DNA from: CAVZYN01 sp963779515
Lineage (GTDB): Bacteria > Pseudomonadota > Alphaproteobacteria > Rhizobiales > Hyphomicrobiaceae
Direction: 5' to 3'
NCBI GenBank assembly: GCA_963779515.1
Contig: CAVZYN010000009.1
Coordinates: 62,001-126,000, forward strand
DNA length: 64,000 nt
Both the position numbers and the translations under genes were made by a program. How positions within the stretch are numbered: position 1 is the first letter of the stretch; every line of letters starts with the position of its first letter. Shown in pieces: positions 7,258-16,125 of the stretch. Below the pieces are notes generated by a model that saw nothing but the letters and a program-made list of their open reading frames with translations, was not told where the DNA came from and did no database searches.

Positions 7258-8424
7258 TCAATACGAGCGGGGGAGGCCGAGGACTTTTTCGGCGATGAAG
7301 TTCAGGATCATGTGCGGGCTGACGGGGGCGATGCGGGGCACAAGGCTTTCGCGCAGATAGCGCTCGACCTGGTACTCTTCGGCATAGCCCATGCCGCCGA
7401 GCGTCATGACGGCGGTTTCGCAGGCGGCGAAGCACGCTTCGGCGGCGAGGTACTTGGCGGCATTGGCCTCGGCGCCGCAGGGCTTGCCGGCGTCGTAGAG
7501 GGAGGCGGCTTTCATCACCATCAGATCGGCGGCCTCGAGGTTCATCCAGGCGCGTGCCAATGGATGCTGGATGCCTTGGTTCTGGCCGATCGGCCGGTCG
7601 AAGACGATGCGCTCCTTGGCATAGGCGGCGGCGCGTTTGATGGCGGCGTGACCGAGGCCGACGGCTTCCGATGCGATCAAGATGCGCTCGGGGTTCATGC
7701 CATGGAGGATCGCTGCGAAGCCTTGACCTTCCTCGCCGATGCGGTCTTCGGCGGGGATCTCGAAGCCGTCGAAGAACATCATGTTGCTGTCGACGCCATG
7801 GCGGCCCATCTTGCGGATTTCGCGGATCTCGATCTTCGATCGATCCAGCGGCGTGTAGAAGAGGCTGAGGCCATCGGTGCGCTTGGCGATCTTGTCGAGC
7901 GGCGTCGTGCGCGCGAGCAGCAAGATGTGGCTCGCCACCTTCGCCGTCGAAATCCAGATCTTTTCGCCGCGAATGATGTAGCGATCGCCGCGCCGCTCAG
8001 CCGCGGTCTTGATCTTGGTCGTGTCGAGACCGACGTTCGGCTCGGTGACGGCGAAGCAGGCCTTGACCTTGCCTGCGACCAGCGGCGGCAGCATGCGCGC
8101 CTTCTGTGCCTCGGTGCCGAAGACGACGACGGGCTGGAGGCCGAAGATGTTCATGTGGATGGCGGAGGCGCCGCTCATGCCGGCGCCGGATTCGGCGATG
8201 GCGCGCATCATGATGGCGGCTTCGGTGATGCCGAGGCCGGCGCCGCCGTAGGCTTCCGGCATGGCGATGCCGAGCCAGCCGCCGTCCGCAATGGCGCGAT
8301 AGAACGCCTCGGGGAACACGGCGTCCTCGTCGATCTTAGTCCAGTAGCGATCGTCGAAACGGGCGGCGATGCGCGCGACCTGATCGCGAAGCTCGATCTG
8401 CTGGGGTGTCAGTGAAAAATCCAT
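7258..8424 (-). CDS. Acyl-CoA dehydrogenase family protein
   Basis: This FAD flavoenzyme introduces a 2,3 double bond into an acyl-CoA thioester. The 388-residue length is standard. Motifs in order: PEAYGGAGLGITEAAIM, CFAVTEPNVGLDTTKIKT and GEKIWISTAKVASHILLLAR (the two FAD-contact signatures), RIVFDRPIGQNQGIQHPLA, and GGMGYAEEYQVERYLRES, which carries the FAD-binding loop and a likely catalytic glutamate. The C-terminus LGLPRSY is complete. It stands alone on this strand, so the acyl substrate cannot be inferred from neighbours. A branched-chain or medium-chain acyl-CoA, or an unknown ligand, are all possible. Confidence 0.9.
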   Translation of the reverse strand: MDFSLTPQQIELRDQVARIAARFDDRYWTKIDEDAVFPEAFYRAIADGGWLGIAMPEAYGGAGLGITEAAIMMRAIAESGAGMSGASAIHMNIFGLQPVVVFGTEAQKARMLPPLVAGKVKACFAVTEPNVGLDTTKIKTAAERRGDRYIIRGEKIWISTAKVASHILLLARTTPLDKIAKRTDGLSLFYTPLDRSKIEIREIRKMGRHGVDSNMMFFDGFEIPAEDRIGEEGQGFAAILHGMNPERILIASEAVGLGHAAIKRAAAYAKERIVFDRPIGQNQGIQHPLARAWMNLEAADLMVMKAASLYDAGKPCGAEANAAKYLAAEACFAACETAVMTLGGMGYAEEYQVERYLRESLVPRIAPVSPHMILNFIAEKVLGLPRSY

Positions 8425-8602
8425 GGTGGTCTATGGGCTCGCGGGTGTCTGGTTGCGACAGTAGGGAGGCGGCGGCGGAAGTCAAAGCGCGATCCGCGGA
8501 TCGCTGACCGCAGTTAATGACAGAGCTGATGACGGGGCGGATTATCCTTGCGCCGCGCGTGCGTCTATTCGATATCTCGCGCAATGCTGGAGGATTCTGT
8601 TG

Positions 8603-9361
8603 ATGCCGCTCATCGCCCGCCTGCTTGCCGTCGCCATGCTCAGCCTCGGACTTGGCGGTTGCTTCGAGGTGTCGGGGCGCATGGACTTCAACGAGGCCGG
8701 TGGTTCGACGACACGTATCGAGATCGCGATACCGAAGTCCGTCGCCGACGAACTCGCCAAGACCGGTAATCCCGGCAAGCCGAAGAAGGGTGCGAAGAAG
8801 AGCGCAAAGAGTGCTGCCGATCAAAATGAGTTCGGGGACATGTGCCGGGCGTTGCCGGGCGAACTCAAGCCAAAGCCGGTCAAGGGCAAGTCCAAAGCTG
8901 CGCCGCCCTCCGAGCCGCCGGCGTCGACCTTCTCCGCCGAGGTTTCGATGCGCGACGACAAGATCGTCTGCTCGATCATCGAGGTCACGGCGGATCCGGT
9001 GAAGTCCAATGTCGAGACATTGCAGCGGGACAAGATACCGGCCTGGTTCAGCCAGCTCGACCGCTTGGCCAGCGGCGATGGGTATCGCCTGCGCATGCGG
9101 TTGAGTTTGATGGAGATGATGGCCAACGACAAGACGGTCACAAAAGCCGACCGGGCCGTCATGAGGGGGATGGTCGCCGCGTTCATCGAGCCGGAGATGG
9201 TGACGACGATGACGATTTCCGGCCGCCGGATCGAGAACAGCAACGGAGACGTGAGTGCCGACGGCGCCTCGGTGACGTGGAAATTGCCGCTGGCGAAGCT
9301 CTTCGATCCCGCTGCGGGTGCCGCGCCGGTGGTCATCGAGGCGGATATTCTTTTTAAATGA
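8603..9361 (+). CDS. Putative lipoprotein of unknown function
   Basis: The product of about 252 residues begins MPLIARLLAVAMLSLGLGGCFEVSG. This is a lipoprotein signal with lipobox LGGC, so the mature protein should be lipid-anchored in the envelope. A low-complexity Lys-rich stretch (about 60-75, KPKKGAKKSAKSA) follows, then a mixed alpha/beta body with MRLSLMEMMANDKTVTKADR and a C-terminal VTWKLPLAKLFDPAAGAAP segment. I do not recognise the family. Its layout recalls small LppM-like beta-rich lipoproteins, but this is only a resemblance. GGAGG lies about 10 bases before the ATG. The next gene, a secreted TPR-CHAT protein, is on the same strand. Confidence 0.7.
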   Translation: MPLIARLLAVAMLSLGLGGCFEVSGRMDFNEAGGSTTRIEIAIPKSVADELAKTGNPGKPKKGAKKSAKSAADQNEFGDMCRALPGELKPKPVKGKSKAAPPSEPPASTFSAEVSMRDDKIVCSIIEVTADPVKSNVETLQRDKIPAWFSQLDRLASGDGYRLRMRLSLMEMMANDKTVTKADRAVMRGMVAAFIEPEMVTTMTISGRRIENSNGDVSADGASVTWKLPLAKLFDPAAGAAPVVIEADILFK

Positions 9362-9535
9362 TGCGCGGCGCCGTGGTGCGATCGCGCTATTGCTCGATTG
9401 AGCACATCCAATCGGCATCCATTTCGGCAGCTGGCCTTTCAGCAGCGGGGCTTGTGGTCATGGCAGGCTTGAGCACACAATCACCGATGTGAAGTCCAAG
9501 CGCCCGCATTTTGGGCCCGCTGTTGGGGAACGACG

Positions 9536-12500
9536 ATGCTCATCTGTCGATTGGCGTTGCTTTCTGGATTGACCCTTGCGCTGGTCCCGGGGCTGGCCGC
9601 CCAAGCGCAGAACGCAGACACCACCGCAGCGGCCCAATCAGGCGCCGGCGAAAACACCGCCCGCCGCGAAGGCGCAACCGCAGCCGCAGCCGGCGCAGGC
9701 CGATCCCGCAGTGCTGATGCGGCGGATGCTGGAGCTATTTACGGCCGGCAAGTACGACGAGGCGATCCCGGTCTCGAAGCAGTTGATCGCCGCGTTCGAC
9801 CAGATGGGAATGCGCGAGCATCCCATGCAGGCGTCTAATCACGCCGCGCTCGCCAATCTCTATCGCTTCACGGGCGACTTCGCCGAATCGGAGCGTAGCC
9901 AGCAGCGGGCGCTGGCGATCCGCGAGAAGGCGTTTGGCGGGGAGCATCCGGAAATTGCGACGAGCCTCGACGATCTGCATCAACTGGCATCATCGCAGGG
10001 GCGGTACGCCGATGCCGAGCGTCTGCTCGCGCGGGCGCTGGCCATGCGGGAAAAGTTGCTGCCGGGGGACCACCAGGATCTCGCGATGACGCGGATCAGC
10101 GTCGCGCGGTTGCATGCGTTGCAGGGGCGGCATGATCAGGCGGAGCCGCTGATCCGCAACGCACTCGAGATTTTTCGGTTGAAGCTTGGGCCGGAGCACC
10201 CTTACGTCGGCGTTGCCGTCAACAACCTCGCCGATGCGCTGTCCGCGCTTGGCCGCTACGGCGAAGCCGAGACATTGCTGAAGACGGCGGTTGAGTTGAC
10301 GGAGAAAGCCACGGGGCCAGCGTCGCCGCTCGCGGCGACGGCGCTCAGCAATCTCTCGGAAGTTTATCGCCACCAGGGCCGGCTTGCGGAAGCGGAGGAA
10401 TTGCGCCGCCGCGAGATCGCAATCCTGGAAGCGTCGGCTGGGCCCGACAATCCGGGTATTGCACGCAGTTTGAGCAACTTCGGCACGTTGCTGTCGGCGC
10501 AGCGCCGGCCCAAGGAGGCCGAAGCCCTGCTGAGGCGCGCGCTCGCCATCCAGGAAAAGCACTACAGTCCGGATCATCCGGACATTCTCGTGTCGCGCAA
10601 CAATCTCGCGCAAGCGATCGGGGCGCAGCCGGGGCGGCGGGAGGAGTCGACGCAACTCTATCGCCGTCTCTTGGCGGATCGTGAGCGCGTGTTGGGGGCG
10701 TCGCACAAATCGGTTGCGATCTCGCTCGACAATTTGTCGGTTTCGCTCATCGAGCAGGAGAAATTCAGTGAAGCAGAGCCGTTGTCGCGGCGGGCGCTTG
10801 CCATCAACGAAGCCGCGTATTCACCGGGTCATCCCTTTGTCGCTCTCTCACTCAGCAATCTGGCGGCATTGCTCGATAGTCTTGGCCGTCACGGCGAGAC
10901 GAAGGCCATGCATGAGCGGGCGCTGCAGATCCGCCGCGACGCGCTCGGGGAGGATCACCCCGATGTCGTGATTTCGCTGCTGAACTTCGGGTCGAATGCG
11001 CTCGATCGTGGCGATTGGACGTTGGCACAAGATACACTGAGTAAGGCCACGGCGCTCTGGGAGCGCCGCCAAGCGGTTCTGGCGCCGCGGCTGCAAACCT
11101 CGGAGAAGCAGTCGACAGGCGATCTCGAGATCGTGCGGGCGGCGTATCTCGGTGCGGCGGTCGCGGCGGAGCGAATGCGGCACGGCGGCGATGAGCAACG
11201 GCTGATGGCGGCAGCGTTCGATGCGGTGCAGCAGTCCTCCGCGACGGTCGCGGCCGGGGCGCTGGCGCGGGCTGGCGCGCGGGCTGCCGTGCGCGATCCA
11301 CGCCTTGCCGGGATCGTGCGAGAGCGGCAGGATGTCGCCGAGCAATACGCGGCGCGCGATCTGCTTCTGCTGGCGGAACTCGGCAAGGTGAAGGCTGAGC
11401 GCAGTCAAGCGCGCATCGATCAATTGCAGGCGTCAATGGCGACGCTGACCGCGCGCTCGTCGGCACTCGATATCACGTTGGCGCGGGAGTTCCCGGAGTA
11501 CGCCGCGTTTGCGACGCCGAAATCGTTGACGCTGCGGGAGACGCAGGCGCTGCTGTCAGCGGACGAAGCGCTGGTGATGATTGCGCCGACGCGGTTTGGG
11601 ACGCTGATCTGGGCGGTGACGCGCGACACGGTAAAATGGGTGCGCGCGGATCTGACGGGGAAAGAGATCAATGCGAAGGTCTCGGCGTTGCGGTGCGGGC
11701 TCGATATCGCGCGCTGGGCGGAGGGCGCGCCGGATTGTCTCGCACATAACAATCAGGCGCCTGAACGCGATCTGCTGCCGTTCGATACGGCGCTGGCGCA
11801 CGAGCTGTACCGGGCGCTGATCGGGCCGGTCGAGGATGTCATTGGTAACCGGCACATCCTGCTCAGCGGGGCGGATGCGCTGACGACGCTGCCGTTTCAT
11901 GTGCTGGTGACTGAGCCGCCGCCGCAGGGGGCGACCATCGCCGAGCGGCTGAAGGGTGTGGCGTGGCTCGGGCAGCGGCAGCCGCTGACGACGCTTGCTT
12001 CGGTCGCGAGCCTCAAGTCGCAGCGGCAGCGGCTCGGTGATCGGGCGCCGAAGCCGTTCGTTGCCTTCGCCAATCCGCTACTGGTGGGTGATCTCGGCAC
12101 CGATCGGCGTGCGTTCGACCGGCAATCGTGTCCGAAAGGCATCGTGACGGCACAGGCGCAGATCGCGATGCGATCGGCGCCGAAGACGCGGGCGGCGCGG
12201 CGCGCCTTCGATGTCGAGGATTTGAGGAGTGCGGCGCCGTTGCCGGAAACGACGGACGAGGTGTGTGCGGTCGCTGCCGCCTTGGGCGCGCCGGAGACCG
12301 ACATCTATCTCGGCGAGCGGGCGACGGTGCGGACGATCAAGCAGCTGGCGCAGCGCAATGCTTTGGCGGAGTTTCGCGTGGTGCATTTTGCCTCGCACGG
12401 TCTCGTCGCAGGCGGGCGCAGCGCGCTCGAACAGGCGTTGACGGAACCCGCGATCCTGCTGACGCCGCCGCCGAAAGGGACGACGGGGCGCGCGTTGGAG

Positions 12501-12863
12501 GAGGATGATGGGTTGCTGAAGGCGTCGGATGTGGCGGCGCTGAAGTTGAATGCGGATTGGGTGGTGCTGTCGGCGTGCAATACGGCGGCGGGGAGCGGCA
12601 CGCATGCCGAACCGCTGGCGGGGCTGGCGCGGGCGTTCTTCCATGCCGGGGCACGGGCGCTGCTGGTGTCGCATTGGGAGGTCGATTCAGACGCGGCGGT
12701 CAATCTGGTGACGCGGGCGTTCGCGGAGATGGTGCGCGATCCGAAGACGACGCGCGGGCGGGCGCTGCAGGTGGCGATGACAGAGCTTGCCGGATCGGCC
12801 GATCCGCGCGTTTCGCATCCGGCGCACTGGGCGCCGTTCGTGGTGGTGGGGGATGGGCGGTAG
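9536..12863 (+). CDS. Secreted TPR-CHAT protease-like protein (apparent frameshift after the signal peptide)
   Basis: CHAT domains are caspase-like peptidases, often joined to TPR repeats that sense partners. The body (frame from 9576) has a Pro/Gln-rich linker and about ten TPR/Kinesin-light-chain-type repeats of 42 residues, with units such as LERALAIREK and GPEHP. A helical region and a C-terminal CHAT domain follow. The catalytic pair is visible: His in VVHFASHG (residue 941 counted from 9576) and Cys in VVLSACNTAAG (residue 1001). A perfect signal peptide, MLICRLALLSGLTLALVPGL, starts at 9536 after GGGGAA but lies in another frame. One extra base between about 9610 and 9660 would explain this. 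Substrate and cleavage partner are unknown. Confidence 0.82.
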
Positions 12864-12940
12864 TGGAGTGGCGCGGTCCGTAAGTATTTTTGTTCCAGAT
12901 GTCTCGCCGCGTAACCGGACAGACGCCATCTCTTGATCAT

Positions 12941-13007
12941 GTTGGGTTACGCGCGGGTTGTGCGACGTTCCCAACACCAAGAGTTTGGCCGCGCTAACCC
13001 AACCTAC
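12941..13007. repeat. Palindromic repeat family D copy at the glycosyltransferase 3' end
   Basis: The element runs from GTTGGGTTACGCG to CGCTAACCCAACCTAC, so its ends are inverted copies of GTTGGGTTA. A second, longer copy lies at 60119-60292. The CCTAC end overlaps the glycosyltransferase stop codon: its TAG is the reverse complement of CTA at 13004-13006. Confidence 0.75.
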
Positions 13008-14242
13008 ACGGCGGCGGTGGTGACGGGTGCGGATTTGGTGGCGGGATTGAGGGCGAGGTCGTAGGCGGCGAGGAGCTGGGCGCGTTCGTTTTCCCAGCGG
13101 AGTTGGGCGCGGGCGCGGGTGATGCCGATGTCGCCGAGGCGCTGGCGCAATGCGGTGTCGTCGATGAGGCGCGCCATTTCGCGGGCGAGGGCGATCGGAT
13201 CGTTGTCACCGGCATAGAGGGCGGCGTCGCCCGAGGTGCGCTTGGTTTCATCGAGATCAAAGGCGACAAAGGGGATGCCGAGGCTCATGTACTCGAACAC
13301 CTTATTCATCGAGATCTTGTCGTTGTAGGTGTTCTTCGGGTCGGGGATGACGCCGATGTCGAAGGTCGAGAAGGCGCGATGCAGCGGTTCGCCGGAGAGG
13401 AAGCCGGTGAAGGTGACGTGGTCCTCGACGTCGAGATCGCGGGCCATGCTCTGAAGTTTTGCGAGTTCGGTGCCGGAGCCGACGATCGCGCAGTGCACAT
13501 CGTCGCGCTTCTGGACGTGCACCAGATCGGCCATGGCTTTGACGAGTAGATCGACGCCGTCTTGCGCGCCCATGATGCCGACGTAGCCGATCAGATGCTT
13601 GCGGCCGTTCTTGAGGCGCGGATCGGGGGCAAGGCGCTTGAATTTAGAGAGGTCGGGGATCGAGCGGACGACGAACACGCGGTCCGGGTCCATGCCGCCG
13701 CGATCGACGGCGATCGCCTTGAAGGTTTCGTTGGTGGCGATGGAGACGTCGGCGGTCTGGAAGGTCCAGCGCTCGAGCTTGGTCAGGAGCGTGTGGAAGG
13801 CGCCGCGTTTGCCGAACTTGGCTTCGAACAGCTCCGGATTGATGTCGTGGTGGTCGAACAGGAAGCGCTTGCCGAACAGGTATTTCCAGAAGCCGCCGAG
13901 CAGGAAGATCGTATCGGGCGGGTTGCAGGCTTGAATGGCGTCGAAGCCGACTTTCCAGGCGACCTTGATCGAGAGCGCGAATTCCCAGGCGAGCGCCCAA
14001 GAGTATTCAAGCGCGTAGCCGAGCGCGCCATCGGCTTCGATGGGGAGCGGATGGCGGAAGACGTGGATGCCGTCGAGGTTTTCGTAGCGGGCGGTGTAGC
14101 GTCCGCCGACGGGGCAGATCACGGACACCGTGTAGCCGGCGTCGCGCAATGTCGTCGCTTCCTGCCACACGCGGCGATCGAGCGGCACCGTCAAATTCTC
14201 GACGATGACAAGGACGCTCGGTCCTTTTGGATCCTGCTGCAC
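13004..14242 (-). CDS. GT4-type glycosyltransferase
   Basis: This is a predicted retaining glycosyltransferase of the GT-B fold, probably acting on a polysaccharide or lipid-linked glycan at the inner face of the membrane. Visible features are the N-terminal SVLVIVENLTVPLDRRVWQE, FLFDHHDINPEL, FVVRSIPDLSKFK, a second Rossmann half starting LIGYVGIMGAQDGVD, AIVGSGTEL, and the donor-sugar motif NKVFEYMSLGIPFVAFDL with its conserved glutamate. The GTG at 14242 was preferred because GGGAG lies 7 bases upstream; an in-frame TTG at 14359 would add 39 residues. The stop codon lies in repeat D. It is not embedded in a recognisable polysaccharide cluster, so the product is unknown. Confidence 0.87.
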   Translation of the reverse strand: MQQDPKGPSVLVIVENLTVPLDRRVWQEATTLRDAGYTVSVICPVGGRYTARYENLDGIHVFRHPLPIEADGALGYALEYSWALAWEFALSIKVAWKVGFDAIQACNPPDTIFLLGGFWKYLFGKRFLFDHHDINPELFEAKFGKRGAFHTLLTKLERWTFQTADVSIATNETFKAIAVDRGGMDPDRVFVVRSIPDLSKFKRLAPDPRLKNGRKHLIGYVGIMGAQDGVDLLVKAMADLVHVQKRDDVHCAIVGSGTELAKLQSMARDLDVEDHVTFTGFLSGEPLHRAFSTFDIGVIPDPKNTYNDKISMNKVFEYMSLGIPFVAFDLDETKRTSGDAALYAGDNDPIALAREMARLIDDTALRQRLGDIGITRARAQLRWENERAQLLAAYDLALNPATKSAPVTTAAV

Positions 14243-14490
14243 CTGGACGCTCCCGAACTCCCAGAGCCGGGCCGTCGCATCGAGGCGATCTGTTCCCTGC
14301 TCCCTGTTGCGACGAGTGTCCGCGATGGGGGTAAAGCTTCCCTGCACAAAGCCGTGCAAATTCGATCTATCCGGCGTTTCAAAACGAGACGGAGGTGCGT
14401 TTACGGCTCAAGGAAAGCGGGTTGCGGGCTTGCACGTTTCTTGCGACGTTTCGCTGGGACGAGACGCAAGATCTCATTAAGGAGTTGGCC

Positions 14491-14919
14491 GTGTTGGGTT
14501 TCAGGAAGCAGAGAGCGGTGTCGACGACGCTCGATCTCGAAACGGTGCGGGAGACGCTGGCCTATATCCGCGACGACCTGCAGCGGGTGTCGGGACTCGA
14601 AAATGCGACGTCGGCGTTGTCGCTTGCCGTGATCGAAATCGACCGCGCGCATCGGGCCAGTCAGCCGATCGCCAACAGCATCATCAAATCGCGGTTTCTT
14701 ACGGCGGCGCTCGCATTGAGGGGTGCGTTGCTGCGGCAAAGCGCCAGCCGACCGAGTTGGGTAAAAAAAATCGGCCGTGCGAGAACGCTCCGGCCGCCTT
14801 TTTTGTGTGTCCGTATCGAAGGGCTTAAGGCTTCTTCGGCTCGGCGGGCGGCGGCGCGGCGGGCATCGGCGGCGCCTTCTTTTCGTCTTCGACGGCCTTC
14901 TTCATTTCGGCGTCGATGA
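14491..14919 (+). CDS. Small hypothetical protein
   Basis: A GTG with GGAG 8 bases upstream opens a reading frame MLGFRKQRAVSTTLDLETVRETLAYIRDDL, followed by helical sequence SGLENATSALSLAVIEIDRAHR. The first 85 residues look like a genuine helical protein. After about 14755 the frame runs through a bidirectional terminator and antisense into the parvulin isomerase gene, ending in a low-quality Arg/Ala-rich tail. Either the true gene ends earlier through a frame change or the tail is real. I do not recognise the family. Confidence 0.4.
   Translation: MLGFRKQRAVSTTLDLETVRETLAYIRDDLQRVSGLENATSALSLAVIEIDRAHRASQPIANSIIKSRFLTAALALRGALLRQSASRPSWVKKIGRARTLRPPFLCVRIEGLKASSARRAAARRASAAPSFRLRRPSSFRRR
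14763..14804. terminator. Bidirectional intrinsic terminator
   Basis: Eight A residues, then CGGCCG, a 13-base spacer, CGGCCG and six T residues form a hairpin with a poly-T tract on either strand. It sits 20 bases after the end of the isomerase gene (minus strand) and would also stop plus-strand transcripts from the small gene upstream. Confidence 0.8.
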
Positions 14920-15709
14920 ACTCGACCTTGGCCTTTTCGCGCAGATCGGTGGCGAGCTTCTGGGCCTTCTGGTTGATGAGCGAGCCGACAATGCGGTCCT
15001 TGACGGCCTCGTACTTGGGCGCTTCCTTCACGCGCTTGTCGTCGAGTTGAAGGATGTGCCAGCCGAACTGGGTCTGGATCGGCTCGGAGATCTGGCCCTT
15101 TTCCATCTTGAAGGCGGTTTCTTCGAACTGCGGCACCATCTGGCCTTTGCCGAAGTAGCCGAGATCGCCGCCGTTTTCCTTGGAGCCCGGGTCCTTGGAG
15201 TTTTCCTTGGCAAGATCCTCGAACTTGGCGCCGCCTTTCACTTTCGCCGCGAGTTCGGCGGCCTTCTCCTTGCTGTCGACCAGGATGTGGCGGGCGCGGA
15301 CTTCGGGCTCGGGCGTGATGGCGCCGACCTGCTTGTCGTAGAATGCCTTGGCGTCGGCATCGCTGACGCTGTCTTTCACGGTCTTTTCGAAGTAGAGGTC
15401 GCGCAGGAGGCGGCGGCGCCAGTACTGGAGGCGGGAGTCGTATTCGGCGCCCTGGGCCAGCTTCCCGGCCTCGGCGGCATCGGCGAAGATGATGTTTTCG
15501 ATCATGTATTCGGTGAGGACGCGGCGCTTGGTCGGGGGCGGCAAGTTGGCGATGTCCTGGCCGATCTCGGCTTCCGCGAGCTTCAGGTCCGCTTCGGTGA
15601 TCGATTGGCCGCCAACCTTGGCGACGACGCCGTCCTGAGCGAGTGCAACGCCGAGCCCGAGCCCGAACGTCAGCGCGCCAGCCACGCTTAGTGTCTTGAA
15701 TATGTTCAC
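14825..15709 (-). CDS. Periplasmic parvulin-type peptidyl-prolyl cis-trans isomerase
   Basis: The enzyme catalyses proline isomerisation and acts as a chaperone for exported proteins. The N-terminus MNIFKTLSVAGALTFGLGLG-VALAQ is a signal peptide. A SurA-N-like helical region follows (ADLKLAEAEIGQDIANLPP). The rotamase domain lies at about 135-230 with ARHILVDSKEKAAEL, FEDLAKENSKDPGSKENGGDLGYF-type sequence, and FGWHILQLDD. The C-terminus is a helical Lys/Glu and Pro-rich tail ending in EPKKP. GTG at 15709 was chosen because it opens the signal peptide; longer starts add an implausible leader. It is divergent from secA, matching its role in handling Sec-exported proteins. Confidence 0.92.
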   Translation of the reverse strand: MNIFKTLSVAGALTFGLGLGVALAQDGVVAKVGGQSITEADLKLAEAEIGQDIANLPPPTKRRVLTEYMIENIIFADAAEAGKLAQGAEYDSRLQYWRRRLLRDLYFEKTVKDSVSDADAKAFYDKQVGAITPEPEVRARHILVDSKEKAAELAAKVKGGAKFEDLAKENSKDPGSKENGGDLGYFGKGQMVPQFEETAFKMEKGQISEPIQTQFGWHILQLDDKRVKEAPKYEAVKDRIVGSLINQKAQKLATDLREKAKVEFIDAEMKKAVEDEKKAPPMPAAPPPAEPKKP

Positions 15710-16125
15710 GGAATTCAATCCTCTTTGGATTTGACCCAGCGTGCCCGGACAGCGCGCGCTCGCTTCTGCGGACGCAATAGGCGCGCCGCCACTTCTTGCC
15801 AAGTGAACATTATGTCATGGGGGAAGTGTGGCGGCGGCGCCGAGGACATGTCCGGCCATCAAAAAAGAGCGCGAAAATGCCGCTTTTCAGCCACTCAAGA
15901 TCACAGGCGCGTTCGTTGACATCGACAGGTGCGATCCTTATCTCTCAGCCGCCCGCTTCGGCCGGGCCTCCTGAGTTGCCGGCCTCTGCGCTCCCACGCT
16001 GCTCCCTCAAAAGAGATCCTGCCGTGAGTTCCGCGCGGCGGGCCTTTGGGGCGTGGCCGAACCGTTGAGACTTCAGCTTGCCTAAGCTGCGCCCTCCGGC
16101 GCGATCCGTTCAAGGAATTCCGACA

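Noticed and set aside
13562..14632. Long open frame opposite the glycosyltransferase gene
   Set aside because: Compositionally biased complement of a recognisable gene; only chance motif content.
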